Origin: Bathynomus jamesi
Taxonomy: Eukaryota; Arthropoda; Malacostraca; Isopoda; Cirolanidae
DNA: 64,000 nt
Reading direction: 5' to 3'
Assembly (NCBI GenBank): GCA_023014485.1
Contig: JAJOZX010005616.1
Span: 1 to 64,000 of the forward strand
In this document: one piece after another, positions 34,914 to 46,904 of the stretch
Layout of the letters: every line of letters starts with the position of its first letter
How positions within the stretch are numbered: position 1 is the first letter of the stretch
Position numbers and translations under genes: made by a program
Notes under the pieces: model-generated
What the model was told of the DNA's origin: nothing
The model's input: only the letters and a program-made list of their open reading frames with translations
The model's database searches: none

Positions 34914-35455
34914 AGAATAAAAACCCACTCTAATAGACAGAGTTTATTTCCACGACAGTTTCGACGCCCACTGGCATCCTCCTCGGGTGGATACAGAAAC
35001 ACAAATGAAACAAAACAAGAGGGAAAAACAGTTCAGGGATCGACCGTTAAGAAATTCGCACCTAGGTTGGATTCCATTCTCTCGAGACAGGAGGGGCATT
35101 TTCATTAAGTACATTCGCACAAATTTTAAAACTATCTTCCTGTTCTAAACATACAGATTCTATTATTTTTACATAATCTGTAGTTTAGAACAGGAAGATA
35201 GTTTTAAAATTTGTGCGAATGTACTTAATGAAAATGCCCTCCTGTCTCGAGAGAATGGAATCCAACCTAGGTGCGAATTTCTTAACGGTCGATCCCTGAA
35301 CTGTTTTTCCTCTTGTTTTGTTTCATTTGTGTTTCTGTATCCACCCGAGGAGGATGCCAGTGGGCGTCGAAACTGTCGTGGAAATAAACTCTGTCTATTA
35401 GAGTGGTTTTTATTCTCATATTTGACCTTCACGTAAAAAAGTGAAGTTTTTTGCA
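34914..35455. mobile_element. PLE-derived foldback with 15-bp TSD (U3 only)
   Basis: A 542-bp insertion bounded by the direct repeat TTTACATACAATATG (34899-34913 and 35456-35470). The single-copy site is intact in U4 and, with one substitution, in U1 and U2. Two arms of about 240 bp in inverted orientation meet near 35165. Each outer part carries a hammerhead-like pattern (on the + strand of the right arm CCGAGGA, stem GATGCC/GGCGTC, GAAAC at about 35344-35375) followed by AATAAACTCTG. The pattern and terminal placement fit Penelope-like element ends. No coding sequence. Confidence 0.65.
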
Positions 35456-35473
35456 TTTACATACAATATGTTT

Positions 35474-37072
35474 TCTAGTCCACGGGTTGGATACGTCCGT
35501 GCCCTTTTTATCTTTGAAAAACGTTATCAAAATTAAAATGAAATAGCTACACCTTTATACTGGATATGGAGAAGATCCCTAGACACTGGGGAAATACCGA
35601 GCATCTTGAAAAGAGCAAACATTGTCCCTATTATAAAGGATGGGGACAGATCTCAAGCACGGAACTATAGACCAGTGTCATTGACGTCCCACCTCACCAA
35701 AGTATTTGAAAGAATAGTTAGAGAGAAAATTTATGATTTCCTGGAGACACGGGAAAGATTCAACGAAAATCAGCATGGATTCCGGTCAGGTAGATCATGC
35801 CTATCACAACTAATAGAGCACTACAACAATATCCTAGATGCATTGGAAGGCAATGACAACTACGATGTTATATACACAGATTTTGCTAAAGCTTTCGATA
35901 AATGTGACCATGGTATAATAGCACATAAAATTAAAGACATGGGAATAACAGGCAAAGTGGGAAAATGGATCTACAACTTCCTTAGTGATCGTCTGCAGGT
36001 CGTCAAAATTCAAGGTATATCATCATCAGAATCGGAAGTACGCAGCTCAGTACCACAAGGGACAGTACTGCCCCACTCCTGTTCATTATCATGCTAACAG
36101 ACATAGACAGCGGAGTAAACAGAAATAGTATAGTAACATCCTTTGCAGACGATACAAAGATCAGCAGAAAAATCAGCGATGTACATGACGTGGAGGCCTT
36201 GCAGAGGGACACGAACAAAATATACAAATAGTCAGAAGACAACACATGTCATTCAACGCCGAGAAATTTCAGCTCTTGGGATATGGTAGAAAAGAAGAAC
36301 TTAAACAGACTGCATATTATGCTCCAGATAGACAGGAAATTCAGAGAAGCATGAAAGCGATTGATCTCGGGATAATAATGACAGATGATGCGAAATTCGA
36401 AACACAAAATCAGATAGCGATAAATAAAGCAAAAAGAGTCGCCGGACAGGTTCTAAGAATGTTCAAGAGAAGGGACAGGACAGTAATGATTCCCCTGCTA
36501 AAAACACTGATTATACCAAAACTTGAATACTGCTCAGTTTTGACGTCCCCATATAAAAAGGAAAAAAACTAATAAACTAGAAGAAACGCAAAGGCATTTC
36601 ACAGCCAAGATTGATGGCTGCAAAGAACTCAACTACTGGGAAAGACTACGAAACTAAATCTGTACTCACTGGAAAGAAGAGAGAGGTACATCATAATCTA
36701 CATATGGAAAATGATCGAAAAACTGGTACCAAACCTAAAACTAAACCCAATTACCATTCAAACAACACTGGAAAATAGGAAAGGCAGAATGTGTAGTGTT
36801 CCCAAATTAAAGGCACGAAAAGGGACCTCCTCAACCCTGAAGGAAAATAGCTTGGTTGTCAGGGGCCAAGACTTTTCAACCAGCTTCCTAAGGACCACAG
36901 AAATAACGGGGTTCAAAGTTGAAGTCTTCAAGAAAAGACTGCATGCCTGGCTCAAGACAGCACCAGATGAGCCGGGCGTGCCTGGCTATGTACGGTGGAG
37001 AGCGCAAGAAAGCAACTCGCTCCTCCACCAGGCCAGACCTAGAGAAGGGGCCACCAGCTTGACCTCCGTGTG
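35474..37072 (+). pseudogene. LINE-A reverse transcriptase (U3)
   Basis: Same truncated RT as in U2, with FRSGRSCLSQL, TDFAKAFDK and FADDTKIS visible. It has more damage: one- and two-base losses near 35630, 36071, 36244, 36568, 36650 and 36865-36905. It also has the common TAG at about 36229-36231. It shares with U4 the substitutions giving AAGCACGGAAC and the one-base loss just before ATGTCATTC. Confidence 0.88.
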
Positions 37073-37399
37073 AAGAGAGACCAACGCACGAAACAACATA
37101 AGGTTCCATAAGGTAAGTAAGGTATATCATACAACAGATAAAAACCATTTATTTAATGGTTCCCAAAATATAGTAACCTGATGAATTATAAATACAATTT
37201 TTAACACCCTCAAAGATTAATTTGAATAAATATTCAAATAAAAATTTAATGTTACATAGTAAATAAAATTAAATAAAATATTAATAAAGTTTTCAAATAA
37301 AATACAAGAGGAAATATCAATTGTTAAATTTATTTTATTAAAAAGGGGTAACTAAAGATAAATACCTATAAAATTCATTTGTGGTAAAAGATAAAATTT
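37073..37399. other. LINE-A 3' flank (U3)
   Basis: Equivalent of 16770-17093, AT-rich, no other element seen. Confidence 0.4.
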
Positions 37400-37533
37400 A
37401 AACTACACGGTGTACATAAAGTCAGGATCTATTTTTGTGAAGCACTTGGAAATTATATGGAATTCAATCATAAAATGATAAAGTGGTAACATTTATTAAA
37501 TAATTAAGAGTATGATTCGACGTGACGCCCATC
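37400..37533 (-). pseudogene. Mariner fragment, 3' part, split by hAT-4 (U3)
   Basis: Carries the terminus and the last codons of the transposase remnant. The coding part continues at 41352 after hAT-4. Confidence 0.72.
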
Positions 37534-40500
37534 CAGTGGCGGTTCCTCATATGGGCAATATGGGCAGCCGCACAGGGCGGCATTTGTGGAGGGGCGGCAT
37601 GAGCGCCTGCAAAAAAAATAAAAATAAAAATAAGAATAAATAAATAAAGAAATAAATAAAAATAAAAAATAAAATAAAATAAATAATAAAAGATCAATAA
37701 ATATATTTTTATTAAAAAAAACCATCTATTGCATTTTCCATAAACCTTCCCATAAAAGACCTAAACAATGCAAAATGCTTCCAGATTAATATTATTGGGA
37801 ATAAAGGCCCATACTTTAACATATGTAATGTTATTTTTCTGGGTTTGGTTAAATAGTGAAATGTATATTATTTATTACAGAACGAATCTTCACACTAAGC
37901 CACTAAGGTCTGTCAAATAACCGCAAATGGATAAGAAGAGGTCAAAGCTATCAGGTGCTCAGTTTAGAAAAAAGAGGAAAGAAGAAGAGGAGAAACGAGC
38001 AAAAGATAAAGGTATAGAGCTATGTCATCTACTCTTCACTGCTATATTGCACTGCTATTTTGTGATATAGCTTTCTGAGTCATTTGAAGTGTACTATTAT
38101 GTATATAATTAGCCATTAACCAAGGAGGTTGTATTATTCATTTGTTTCCTATTCTAAAAGTTTAATAAATTGTGCTTAATAACATGTTAAATTAATTGTA
38201 CTAGCCTATTCATGCATTGGTCTGTTATGTTCTATTTTACTATTTGCAGGGGCACTTTTGAAATATTTTGGAACACCCTCTGCCACTAGCCAGGATGAGA
38301 AGCCGTCTACTTCTGCCATTATTGAGGCTGAGGAGCCATCTACCTCCTCAGCCTCACATATGTCTCCACAAATGCAGTCTGATCCTGAGGATGAAGACCC
38401 ATTTGCTTCTACTTCTCCCCGGCAGGACTCTTCAGGTGAGTTTGTGTGCACATATGTCTGTGAGTGTGTGCGTTTGTGTATGTGTATGTGTGTGCATCCC
38501 TGCAAAGCATTTTGCAAACAGTTATAAATTATAATGTTATTATCACTGGGTCTGGGTTACTGGGTATGTGTGGTGTTTCACCACCATAATTCCATAACAC
38601 CACCACCATAACAAAGTGCTGTGAATAATGTGTTATCTAACTTAGGTGTGTATACTAATGAGTAATGCTCTTGTTCTTTCTATTAGAAATGCCTGGAGCA
38701 GAATCGCCTCCTGAGGATGAGTCTCTGTCCACCGACCCTGCTAACTGGCCTTCAGTTCTGACTGAGAGAATTCGGACACAACTGGTTTCCAGGGGACCAA
38801 GTCAAGTACCATCTGACTTTGTATTCCCTAGAAACGACAGTGACGGAAGAAGTTTCCACCATCAATACTTCAGGAAGTCATTGGTTAGTGGGGAAAATAT
38901 AACCAGAAGTTGGTTGGTCTATTCCTTAAAAAACAACAGCCTTTTCTGTTTCTGTTGTACATTATTTTCCAAGAGGAAAATAAATTTAACAAGTTTGGGA
39001 CTCTCGGACTGGAAGCATGCAAGCTCATTGCTCACATCACATGACAACAGTTCAGAACACCTAAATTCTATGAAAATCTGGAAAGAACTGGCAGTGAGGA
39101 TGAGAAAGGGGGAGACCATTGACAAGCAGGAGATGGCACTTCTGGAGGCTGAGAAGTTGAGATGGAGAGCGGTGCTGACACGTCTCACTGCTATTGTGCA
39201 TTCTCTGGCAGTTAGGAATTTGGCACTAAGGGGACATACAGAAAAATTGTTCTCACCATCAAATGGCAATTTTCTGAAAGAAGTTGAACTGATGGCACAA
39301 TTTGATCCTATAATGCAAGAGCACATTAACCGTGTCCAAAAAGGGACCTCCAGTCACACCAGCTACCTCGGCCACCACATACAAAACGAACTCATTGATT
39401 TGTCGAGCAGCAAGACCATTTCAGCAATGGTGAGCGACATCAAACAATCAAAGTTTTTTTCAATAATTCTAGATTGCACTCCAGATATCAGCCACACTGA
39501 ACAGTTGTCAGTTGTGATTCGGGTTGTGTCACTGGAGGGGAAGCCCCATATAAAGGAACATTTCATGGGGTTTTTGGAGGCAGAGGAGTCCACTGGTCAA
39601 CATTTGGCATCTCTGATTCTGAAGAGACTGGAGGAGCTAAAAGTTCCTTTCATGGACTGTAGAGGACAATCATACGACAACGGGGCCAACATGAGGGGAA
39701 AAAACAAGGGTGTTCAATCCAGGCTCCTAGAAATTAATCCCAGAGCTCTGTTTGTTCCATGTGGGGCTCATTCTCTGAATTTGCTTGTGGCCGATGCTGC
39801 TAAGGGATCTATTGATGCCACAAGTTACTTTGGCATCTTGCAGAAGCTTTACAACTTGTTTTCAGCCTCCACACAACGATGGGCCATTTTGAAAAAACAT
39901 GTGAACATCACATTGAAGATGTGGTCTGATACAAGGTGGGAAAGCAAGATCAAGAGTGTGGAGCCCCTGAGATATCAGGCAGCTGCAGTGAGAGATGCAC
40001 TGATCGAGGTGAGGGACCACACCAAAGACTCTGTAATAAAGGTCGAGGCTCAATCTCTGTCAGAGGAGGTTGGGTCATACCGCTTCGCCATTTGTTCAGT
40101 GGTGTGGCATGACCTGTTGTGCCAAATTCAGCATGTGAGCAAGCAGATGCAGTCTCCTAGCATGCACGTTGATGTTGCAGTAAATCTCCTAAAAAAAACA
40201 GAGAGAGGTCTCCGCAATTACAGGGCAACAGGTTTTGTGGCTGCACAAATGGCAGCCACAGATATCTGTGAACAAATGAATGTGGAGGCTGTGTTAAAAC
40301 AAAAACGGCTGAGGTCCACAAAGCGGCACTTCTCCTATGAAGCATCTGATGAGCCCTTGATTGATGCTTTGAAGAAGCTGGAGGTGACATTTTTCAATGC
40401 AGTGGTTGATGCTGCAACATCAGCCATTCAGGAAAGATTTTCCACGTTGGAAATTGTGGGAGAGAAGTTTGGAGTGCTGACACATTTCCAAAATCTCACA

Positions 40501-41351
40501 TTTGAGGAGCTGACAGAACAATGTGTGAACCTTAGTACTACACTACACTTTAAGGGACAATCTGACTTGGATGGCAGAGAGCTTGCACAGGAGCTGAAGA
40601 ACTTGCCTGACTTGCCATCAAAGACCATATCCTTGCTTGAACTGCTGACATTTATCCATGAAAGGGAGCTCTCTGAAATATATCCAAATTTGTGGACTGC
40701 TCTCAGAATTGGTCTTACTCTTCCAGTCACTGTTGCTGAAGCAGAGAGGAGCTTTTCAAAGCTGAAGCTCATCAAATCCTACCTGAGGTCAACTATGTCA
40801 CAGGAACGCCTTACCGGTCTGGCCATCATCAGTATAAATCATACAATTGCTGAGCAGATTTCATATGATGATTTAATTCATGACTTTGCATCAAGGAAGG
40901 TAAGAAGAGTCAGGCTTTAGATGGCAGTTGTGCTGTGGTGCAATTTATTTTGTTTCTTGTTCAAAGTGTAGCATAATAATTACCCTCTCTTAAGTGTCTT
41001 ATTCTATTTATGTGATAGAGCATTTGTACAATTTAGAAATTTGATTCTCTAGTTTATTTATGGCAGTTGTGCAATTTAATTTGTATTTTTCCTGTTCATA
41101 GTATCATAATTACATTCTCTTAAGTGAGTTATTCTATTTACGTGATGAAGGATTTGTAAAATTCAGAAATTTGAGTCTTTGTTTTGGTTCTGAAGTTCCA
41201 ACAATTAGTCCAATAAAAAGTTATTTTGTGAAAGAGTTATGTCTGTCCTTTATTTTGGGGGGATTCGAATGTGTGTGTGTTGGCGAACAGGGGGGGGGGG
41301 CGCTGAAGGTGAGGTTCGCCCAGGGCGTCATGTAAGCTAGGACCGCCACTG
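37534..41351 (+). mobile_element. hAT-4: apparently complete autonomous hAT transposon (U3)
   Basis: 3818 bp with imperfect terminal inverted repeats CAGTGGCGGTTCC and GGACCGCCACTG. The 8-bp TSD CGCCCATC is at 37526-37533 and 41352-41359; the site is single in U1 and U2. It contains one three-exon transposase gene, an (AAAAT)-rich tract at 37610-37700 near the left end and a G run at about 41291-41300 near the right end. Insertion split the older mariner fragment. The same insertion is in U4, so it predates that duplication. Confidence 0.93.
37927..40920 (+). CDS. hAT transposase, TTF-type zinc finger / ZMYM1-like, three exons, intact
   Basis: Predicted exons are 37927-38011, 38250-38435 and 38687-40920, all with GT/AG introns and matching phases; the sum is 2505 nt, giving 834 residues plus stop. 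The N-terminus MDKKRSKLSGAQFRKKRKEE is the basic SGAQxRK start common in this hAT group. A Ser/Glu-rich linker lies in exon 2. A TTF-type zinc finger follows at about residues 170-215 (FCFCCTLFS, then W-H and H). The catalytic core includes ILDCTPDISHTEQLS (first Asp), QSYDNGANMRGKNKGVQ (second Asp) and VPCGAHSLNLL. The C-terminal dimerisation region is AEAERSFSKLKLIKSYLRST. It would bind the terminal repeats and cut and paste the element. No stop or frameshift was seen. A polyadenylation signal AATAAA is at 41212-41217. Confidence 0.88.
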
Positions 41352-41702
41352 CGCCCATCAGTATCCCTGCACAGCTCAAATCGTTCCGCAGCATTTCTAA
41401 ACACATTCTGGAGCATTTGCGGGGTTATGTTATCTGCAGCAGTTCGTATACGTGTACGTAAGTTTTCAAGACTCGTAATCTTCGTCTGATAGACGTGCGA
41501 TTTGATAAAGCCCCATGCAAAGAAATCTAAAGGGGTTAAATCTGGTGATCTCGCTGGCCAAGGTCTGTTGCTTCCGCGTCCGATCCAGCGATTTGGAAAA
41601 CGTCCATTTAGATAATCCTGAACAATTTTGGCATAGTGACAAGGAGCACCATCATGTTGATAGACGACGGTATAGGGTTCACTTTGTGATGCGTGATCTT
41701 TA
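41352..41702 (-). pseudogene. Mariner fragment, 5' part, split by hAT-4 (U3)
   Basis: Continuation of the DDE fragment with HDGAP and PLDFF motifs on the - strand. Its reading resumes after removal of hAT-4 and one TSD copy. Confidence 0.75.
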
Positions 41703-42403
41703 CGGGGCTCCGCCCCCGTACCCCCGAGACTAAATTATACAAATGCGACGCATGCAATCAATGTATTTTAATGAGAGAAAGAACTTTGTTTCTATGTTTT
41801 TTTCGAAATTTTGCTTAATTAAGTGGCGCCCGTATTCTGAACCATTACCAAAAAGGTCAAGGTTAAAGTGGTGAAACCTTTGAAATAAAAAAATTAAAAA
41901 GGAATGTTTTTTCCAAAATTTAGGTACATTTTATATAATCTCTAAAACCCATTTAAATTAGTCATATGTCATGTCTGGATCACTTCAAGTACATCACGAA
42001 TTAATATAGAAGAATTTTTTCCACAACAACAAACAGCATTAAAATAATGTAATTTTATTATGATGCTTTAAATATAGTATTTATTGGTTTATTTTGAAAT
42101 TCAATTTTTGCATGCCAATGTTGACATCAAATTTTCAAAGTTGATTTCAAGTTCTTCCTCGAGTTTCGTAGCACCATTTAACGTTTTTCTTCATTAATAA
42201 AGTTTTTTACAATTAAACCAGAATTAAAGAACACTCCCTTAATAGCAGAAATAAACGGAATGGTACGCATAAATTGATGTAAATCAGTGAGGATGGAAAC
42301 GTTTCTAATGATCAATGGAGTGAAAGTTTGTGATTTTATGACCAAAGCCGGTCGATGGGATATCGTCAGCGCGAAAAAAATATTCGTACGTAATGGTCTA
42401 GGA
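41703..42403. other. Unassigned sequence (U3)
   Basis: Equivalent of 17576-18285. Confidence 0.35.
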
Positions 42404-42610
42404 CAGTGGTTCTTAACCTTTTTAGGCTGCAACCCAAATTCTGGTCGCGGTGCTAGCTCGGCGACCCATGCCTTCAAACAGTTCACTCGTAATGGAAAAC
42501 AAAATAAATAATTAATGATAAAATGATTAGGGGTAACATAAATAAATGATGAATGACAATTTAATGACCCAACCAAAATGGCTTGGTGACCCAGGGGTTA
42601 AGAACCGTTG
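42404..42610. mobile_element. 207-bp hAT MITE (U3)
   Basis: Starts CAGTGGTTCTTAACC, flanks GTCTAGGA and GTCGAGGA as in U2. Confidence 0.82.
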
Positions 42611-42618
42611 GTCGAGGA

Positions 42619-43433
42619 TGACATTCTTGGGGCTCATATTATCTTTCGACATAATTGTTATTCCTTTAATTTCCCACATTCTTTTTTACAGGTAATTACT
42701 TTTCAGAATTAAGATTCATGATATGGTTCTAGTTTATGGACGTCCTTGAATGTAAAATGGGTTCCGATGAAAGACAAAATATGAGCCTCACATCTGTTGA
42801 ATACTATGTTCGTTACACTTCTATCGCTTGTGTCACAATACATTTGTCTCTTTTCATTAGTAAGGTATCGTAAGCCGCTTTATGTCCATGTCATTAACTC
42901 GTTTTGTGACGTTAAACAAAAGTGGAAACGCCTATTTTTAAGGTTCGGGCAGTACAAATTAATGACTGAATATCTGCTGAGTACAATTTATTCCTTTCCC
43001 AATACTTGGTCGATGTTAAGATGAATGAGATTCTTTGAAGACTGGATGTCTGGTCGATAAATAATCAAATGCTCTAAACTTCGCCACCCATTATATATAT
43101 ATATGCTCAGCTTCGCAAATGTTTGCTACCCGCAATGTCCCGAGCTTCCCCGAGGTAACAAGACGTGCTCAATACAGTTTAACGCAAAGCATTTAAAAGT
43201 CAACCAACCCGATTATGCAAGCTATCCATGAGTCCTGCCATTTATCCTCTAAGCTATGGACTTCTTGGTACGAAAACGTCTGTTTGTAGCTCCACTTAAC
43301 TTCGACAGTACAGTATTATTTCTAATCAATTGTATATATTTCTATCCTTAGTATATGAACTGTCATTGCATTAATAATATTTGTCATATGGACTATAGTC
43401 TGCCAATAAACCTTTTCATTTTCATTTTCATAT
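42619..43433. other. Unassigned conserved sequence (U3)
   Basis: Equivalent of 18501-19313; nothing recognised. Confidence 0.35.
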
Positions 43434-44033
43434 GGGATTGAACTCAGAATGGTCCCCTGAGGTTTTTCATGATACAAATAGATCGTGCATGGAACAAGGA
43501 ACTCTTCTGGGAAAATTGAATCCACTATAGTCCGAATAAGTAAAGCCCAGTAAAGCCTAAAGCTTAAGGGCGAAATTAAATAAAATAAATAGTCGAGCTT
43601 CACAATTATTCATGTCATTGTAAATTGAAAAAATGCATTTATTTTATTATTATTAATAAAGGTTGTTATTATTATATTATTATTATTATTATTTGTATAA
43701 GTAATGGTAAATGACAAACACTATAGTTTTTTTATTTTTCATGATGTTAGCCCGACGTGGGCAACGGGTTACTGGCAAAGAGGCCCCAAACATATAGCTT
43801 CCCTCACTAACCCCTAGATTCTGTCCCAAAGCTGGATACTATCTGCTTTGCAGATAGCTGGTGAGGGAAGCTATATTTTTGGGGCCTCTTTGCGAGTGAC
43901 CCGTTGCCCACGTCGGGCTAACATCATGAAAAGAAAAAACTATAGTGTTTGTCATTTACCATTACTTATTCGGACTATAGTGGATTTAATTTTCCAGAAG
44001 AGTTCCTTGTTTCATGCACGGTCTGTATGTATC

Positions 44034-44034
<1 letters not shown>
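43434..44034. mobile_element. FB-3 foldback element (U3)
   Basis: Same element as 19314-19923, with a shorter (ATT)n run. Confidence 0.7.
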
Positions 44035-44064
<30 letters not shown>

Positions 44065-44159
44065 TGCGGGTTGCTTCTACAGAGCTTCAATTTAATATTT
44101 AGGAGAAATCCAATGACAAGGAGAAATGTAAATGCCATGAAAAGTCTTCTTTATTGCGC

Positions 44160-44189
44160 AACGTTTCGAGCAATACGCTCATCTTCAGG
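44160..44189 (-). ncRNA. Hammerhead-like core, left PLE terminus
   Basis: On the - strand: CCTGAAGA, T, hairpin GAGC-GTATT-GCTC, GAAACGTT. It contains the CUGANGA and GAAA boxes known from hammerhead motifs in Penelope-like elements. Activity is inferred, not shown. Confidence 0.6.
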
Positions 44190-44541
44190 CTGTTTAATAA
44201 CAATGTGAAATTAAAATCAATATTGAATGAAAAACAAAACAGAAAATTTCTATAACCTATTCGTAAAGACAAATTTTAAAAGACTGAGAAAGAGGGTTAA
44301 ATTCTAAGTTATACAGATTTACATATAAAATTAAGAAGTTATTTTTAAATACATGTAGTAAATGTGAAATTAATACACTGGAAAAATTACCAATAGTACA
44401 CTGGAACAATGGAGCTATCTACCTTACACAGCAGTATCCGAGGCCGACTAATTTGAGCAGAGGCAAAGAACGGGAAACACGAAGGATGGCGAGGGCGATA
44501 GGGGAAGGAGGGATTATAAGGAATTGGGGAAGGAGGAGGGA

Positions 44542-45522
44542 TCATAGCAAATTGAGAGGGACGGACGATGAGTCAACATTCAGACTAGGGGACAATGCTT
44601 TAATGAAAAGGGATTCTAAAATTCTTAGTGAGTTGGGACAAGTATTACAACCAAGAATTTTAAAATTGTCTAAAGTGACATCAATTTTGCATTTAATGCT
44701 ATGTTCACGAATACTCGAGGCTTCCTTAGTTTTTAAAATTTTACCTGTTCGGCCACTTATTCCCATATGCGAATAAAATCTAGCCCTGAGAGAGCGAACA
44801 GTGCTGCCGATGTAATTCCCAAGGAGACACCTGGGGCAGGTAAATAAATATACAACACCGCTACGCAACGAGTCAGGGGTTCGATCCTTCGCTGAGAAAA
44901 AGCTACCTAAAGACGTTTTATTAATAAATATGATGCGGAAATCAGTATGGTAAAAAAATTTCCTTAACAATTTTGTAAATTTAAGCTTAAATTCCTTATT
45001 CAAGGGACCCATTTCAGGTACCAAGAAATATTTTATATCCTTCGGCACTGTAATACATGGAAGTTGAGGGCTATAAACATTATTTAAGAAGGATCTAATT
45101 AGTTTGTCTACATATTGAACAGGAAAACTATTATTAGTAAAGTATGATCTTAGATTATTAAATTCATCATTAAGTAAGGTAAAATTAGAGGTCAAATTAT
45201 ATCCTCTGAACAGGAGAGTTTTAATACAAGACATCTTATAGTTGAAATCAGTAAAACTAAAAAAATTCATGCCCAAACCAGTGAAAGTGGGTTTCCTATA
45301 AACTGATGTAGTAATAGAATCACCGTTTTTCGAAATTAAAAGATCTAAGAAGGGGAGGGAGCCATTTTGCTCAGTTTCCATTGTATACGTTATATTGGGG
45401 TGCAAAGAATTTAGGAAGTTAAAGAATTGTTGCGCTTGTACCGCATAATCAAAGACTGCTATCGAATCATCAACGAAGCGTCGATAGAAAATTGGCTTGA
45501 GATGAGTGGGAGATTGTATTAA
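44542..45522 (-). pseudogene. PLE polyprotein fragment: RT motif C to GIY-YIG endonuclease (left copy)
   Basis: One open frame without stops. It begins with IFYRRFVDDSIAVF, whose FVDD is the RT catalytic motif (codons at about 45467-45478). It continues through DLLISKNGDSI and YRKPTFTG (RT palm/thumb, typical of PLEs), then a connector, then the GIY-YIG nuclease VYLFTCP...NYIGSTVRSLRARF and ILESLFIKALSPSLN. Upstream RT motifs are missing (5' truncation at the inversion point). The nuclease would nick DNA for target-primed integration. It cannot be active without the rest of the RT. Confidence 0.87.
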
Positions 45523-46199
45523 AACTCTCCTGTTCAGAGGATATAATTTGACCTCTAATTTTACCTTACTTAATGATGAATTTAATAATCTAAGATCATA
45601 CTTTACTAATAATAGTTTTCCTGTTCAATATGTAGACAAACTAATTAGATCCTTCTTAAATAATGTTTATAGCCCTCAACTTCCATGTATTACAGTGCCG
45701 AAGGATATAAAATATTTCTTGGTACCTGAAATGGGTCCCTTGAATAAGGAATTTAAGCTTAAATTTACAAAATTGTTAAGGAAATTTTTTTATCATACTG
45801 ATTTCCGCATCATATTTATTAATAAAACGTCTTTAGGTAGCTTTTTCTCAGCGAAGGATCGAACCCCTGACTCGTTGCGTAGCGGTGTTGTATATTTATT
45901 TACCTGCCCAGGTGTCTCCTTGGGAATTACATCGGCAGCACTGTTCGCTCTCTCAGGGCTAGATTTTATTCGCATATGGGAATAAGTGGCCGAACAGGTA
46001 AATTTTAAAAACTAAGGAAGCCTCGAGTATTCGTGAACATAGCATTAAATGCAAAATTGATGTCACTTTAGACAATTTTAAAATTCTTGGTTGTAATACT
46101 TGTCCCAACTCACTAAGAATTTTAGAATCCCTTTTCATTAAAGCATTGTCCCCTAGTCTGAATGTTGACTCATCGTCCGTCCCTCTCAATTTGCTATGA
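45521..46199 (+). pseudogene. PLE GIY-YIG fragment, right copy, frameshifted
   Basis: Starts after the RT catalytic motif (LLFRGYNLTSNF) and runs to PLNLL and a stop at 46197-46199. Compared with the left copy it has one-base losses near 45910-45925 (CCAGGTGTCTCC) and 46010. These destroy the reading of NYIGST, so the nuclease is broken here. Confidence 0.8.
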
Positions 46200-46553
46200 T
46201 CCCTCCTCCTTCCCCAATTCCTTATAATCCCTCCTTCCCCTATCGCCCTCGCCATCCTTCGTGTTTCCCGTTCTTTGCCTCTGCTCAAATTAGTCGGCCT
46301 CGGATACTGCTGTGTAAGGTAGATAGCTCCATTGTTCCAGTGTACTATTGGTAATTTTTCCAGTGTATTAATTTCACATTTACTACATGTATTTAAAAAT
46401 AACTTCTTAATTTTTATATGTAAATCTGTATAACTTAGAATTTAACCCTCTTTTCTCAGTCTTTTAAAATTTGTCTTTACGAATAGGTTATAGAAATTTT
46501 CTGTTTTGTTTTTCATTCAATATTGATTTTAATTTCACATTGTTATTAAACAG

Positions 46554-46583
46554 CCTGAAGATGAGCGTATTGCTCGAAACGTT
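46554..46583 (+). ncRNA. Hammerhead-like core, right PLE terminus
   Basis: Mirror of 44160-44189, identical core and stem. Confidence 0.6.
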
Positions 46584-46641
46584 GCGCAATAAAGAAGACT
46601 TTTCATGGCATTTACATTTCTCCTTGTCATTGGATTTCTCC

Positions 46642-46649
<8 letters not shown>

Positions 46650-46687
<38 letters not shown>
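46650..46687. repeat. (AT)n microsatellite at PLE/R1 border
   Basis: AT dinucleotides; the PLE pair lies within this tract relative to U2. Confidence 0.95.
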
Positions 46688-46691
<4 letters not shown>

Positions 46692-46828
46692 GGTTCGGAA
46701 CCCACGTAAAATTGTAGGTCCCCTCCGCCACCACGGAGGACATACACAATACACGATTACGAACACAGTTAGGTAGACCAGCCATGAGTGGATCCTAGGG
46801 TCTTTGTTGGTCTGAAACATTATAACAT

Positions 46829-46831
<3 letters not shown>
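46688..46831 (+). repeat. R1 repeat (U3, first)
   Basis: Same as 19965-20108. Confidence 0.7.
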
Positions 46832-46859
<28 letters not shown>

Positions 46860-46904
46860 ATATATAATATATATATTGTAACCTTGTAGAAGGCCATGTG
46901 ATGA

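Larger units (their letters stand above)
44061..46649. mobile_element. Head-to-head pair of Penelope-like elements (U3 only)
   Basis: An insertion in the (AT)n between FB-3 and R1, absent from U1 and U2. Two 5'-truncated copies face opposite directions and meet at about 45513-45523. The left copy (44096-45522, - strand) is longer at its 5' end than the right (45521-46649, + strand). Both outer ends carry the same hammerhead-like terminus followed by AATAAAGAAGAC. A 35-bp stretch at 44061-44095 is outside the mirror. The head-to-head 5'-truncated arrangement is characteristic of PLE insertions. Confidence 0.85.

Noticed and set aside
37464..37725. Phe/Leu/Tyr-rich 'membrane protein' open frame on the minus strand
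   Set aside because: Product of the (AAAAT)-rich tract near the left end of hAT-4, not a gene.
38206..38534. Small open frames antisense to, or out of frame with, hAT-4 exon 2
   Set aside because: They overlap a well-supported exon with matching splice phases; the His-Thr repeats come from a GT-rich intron.
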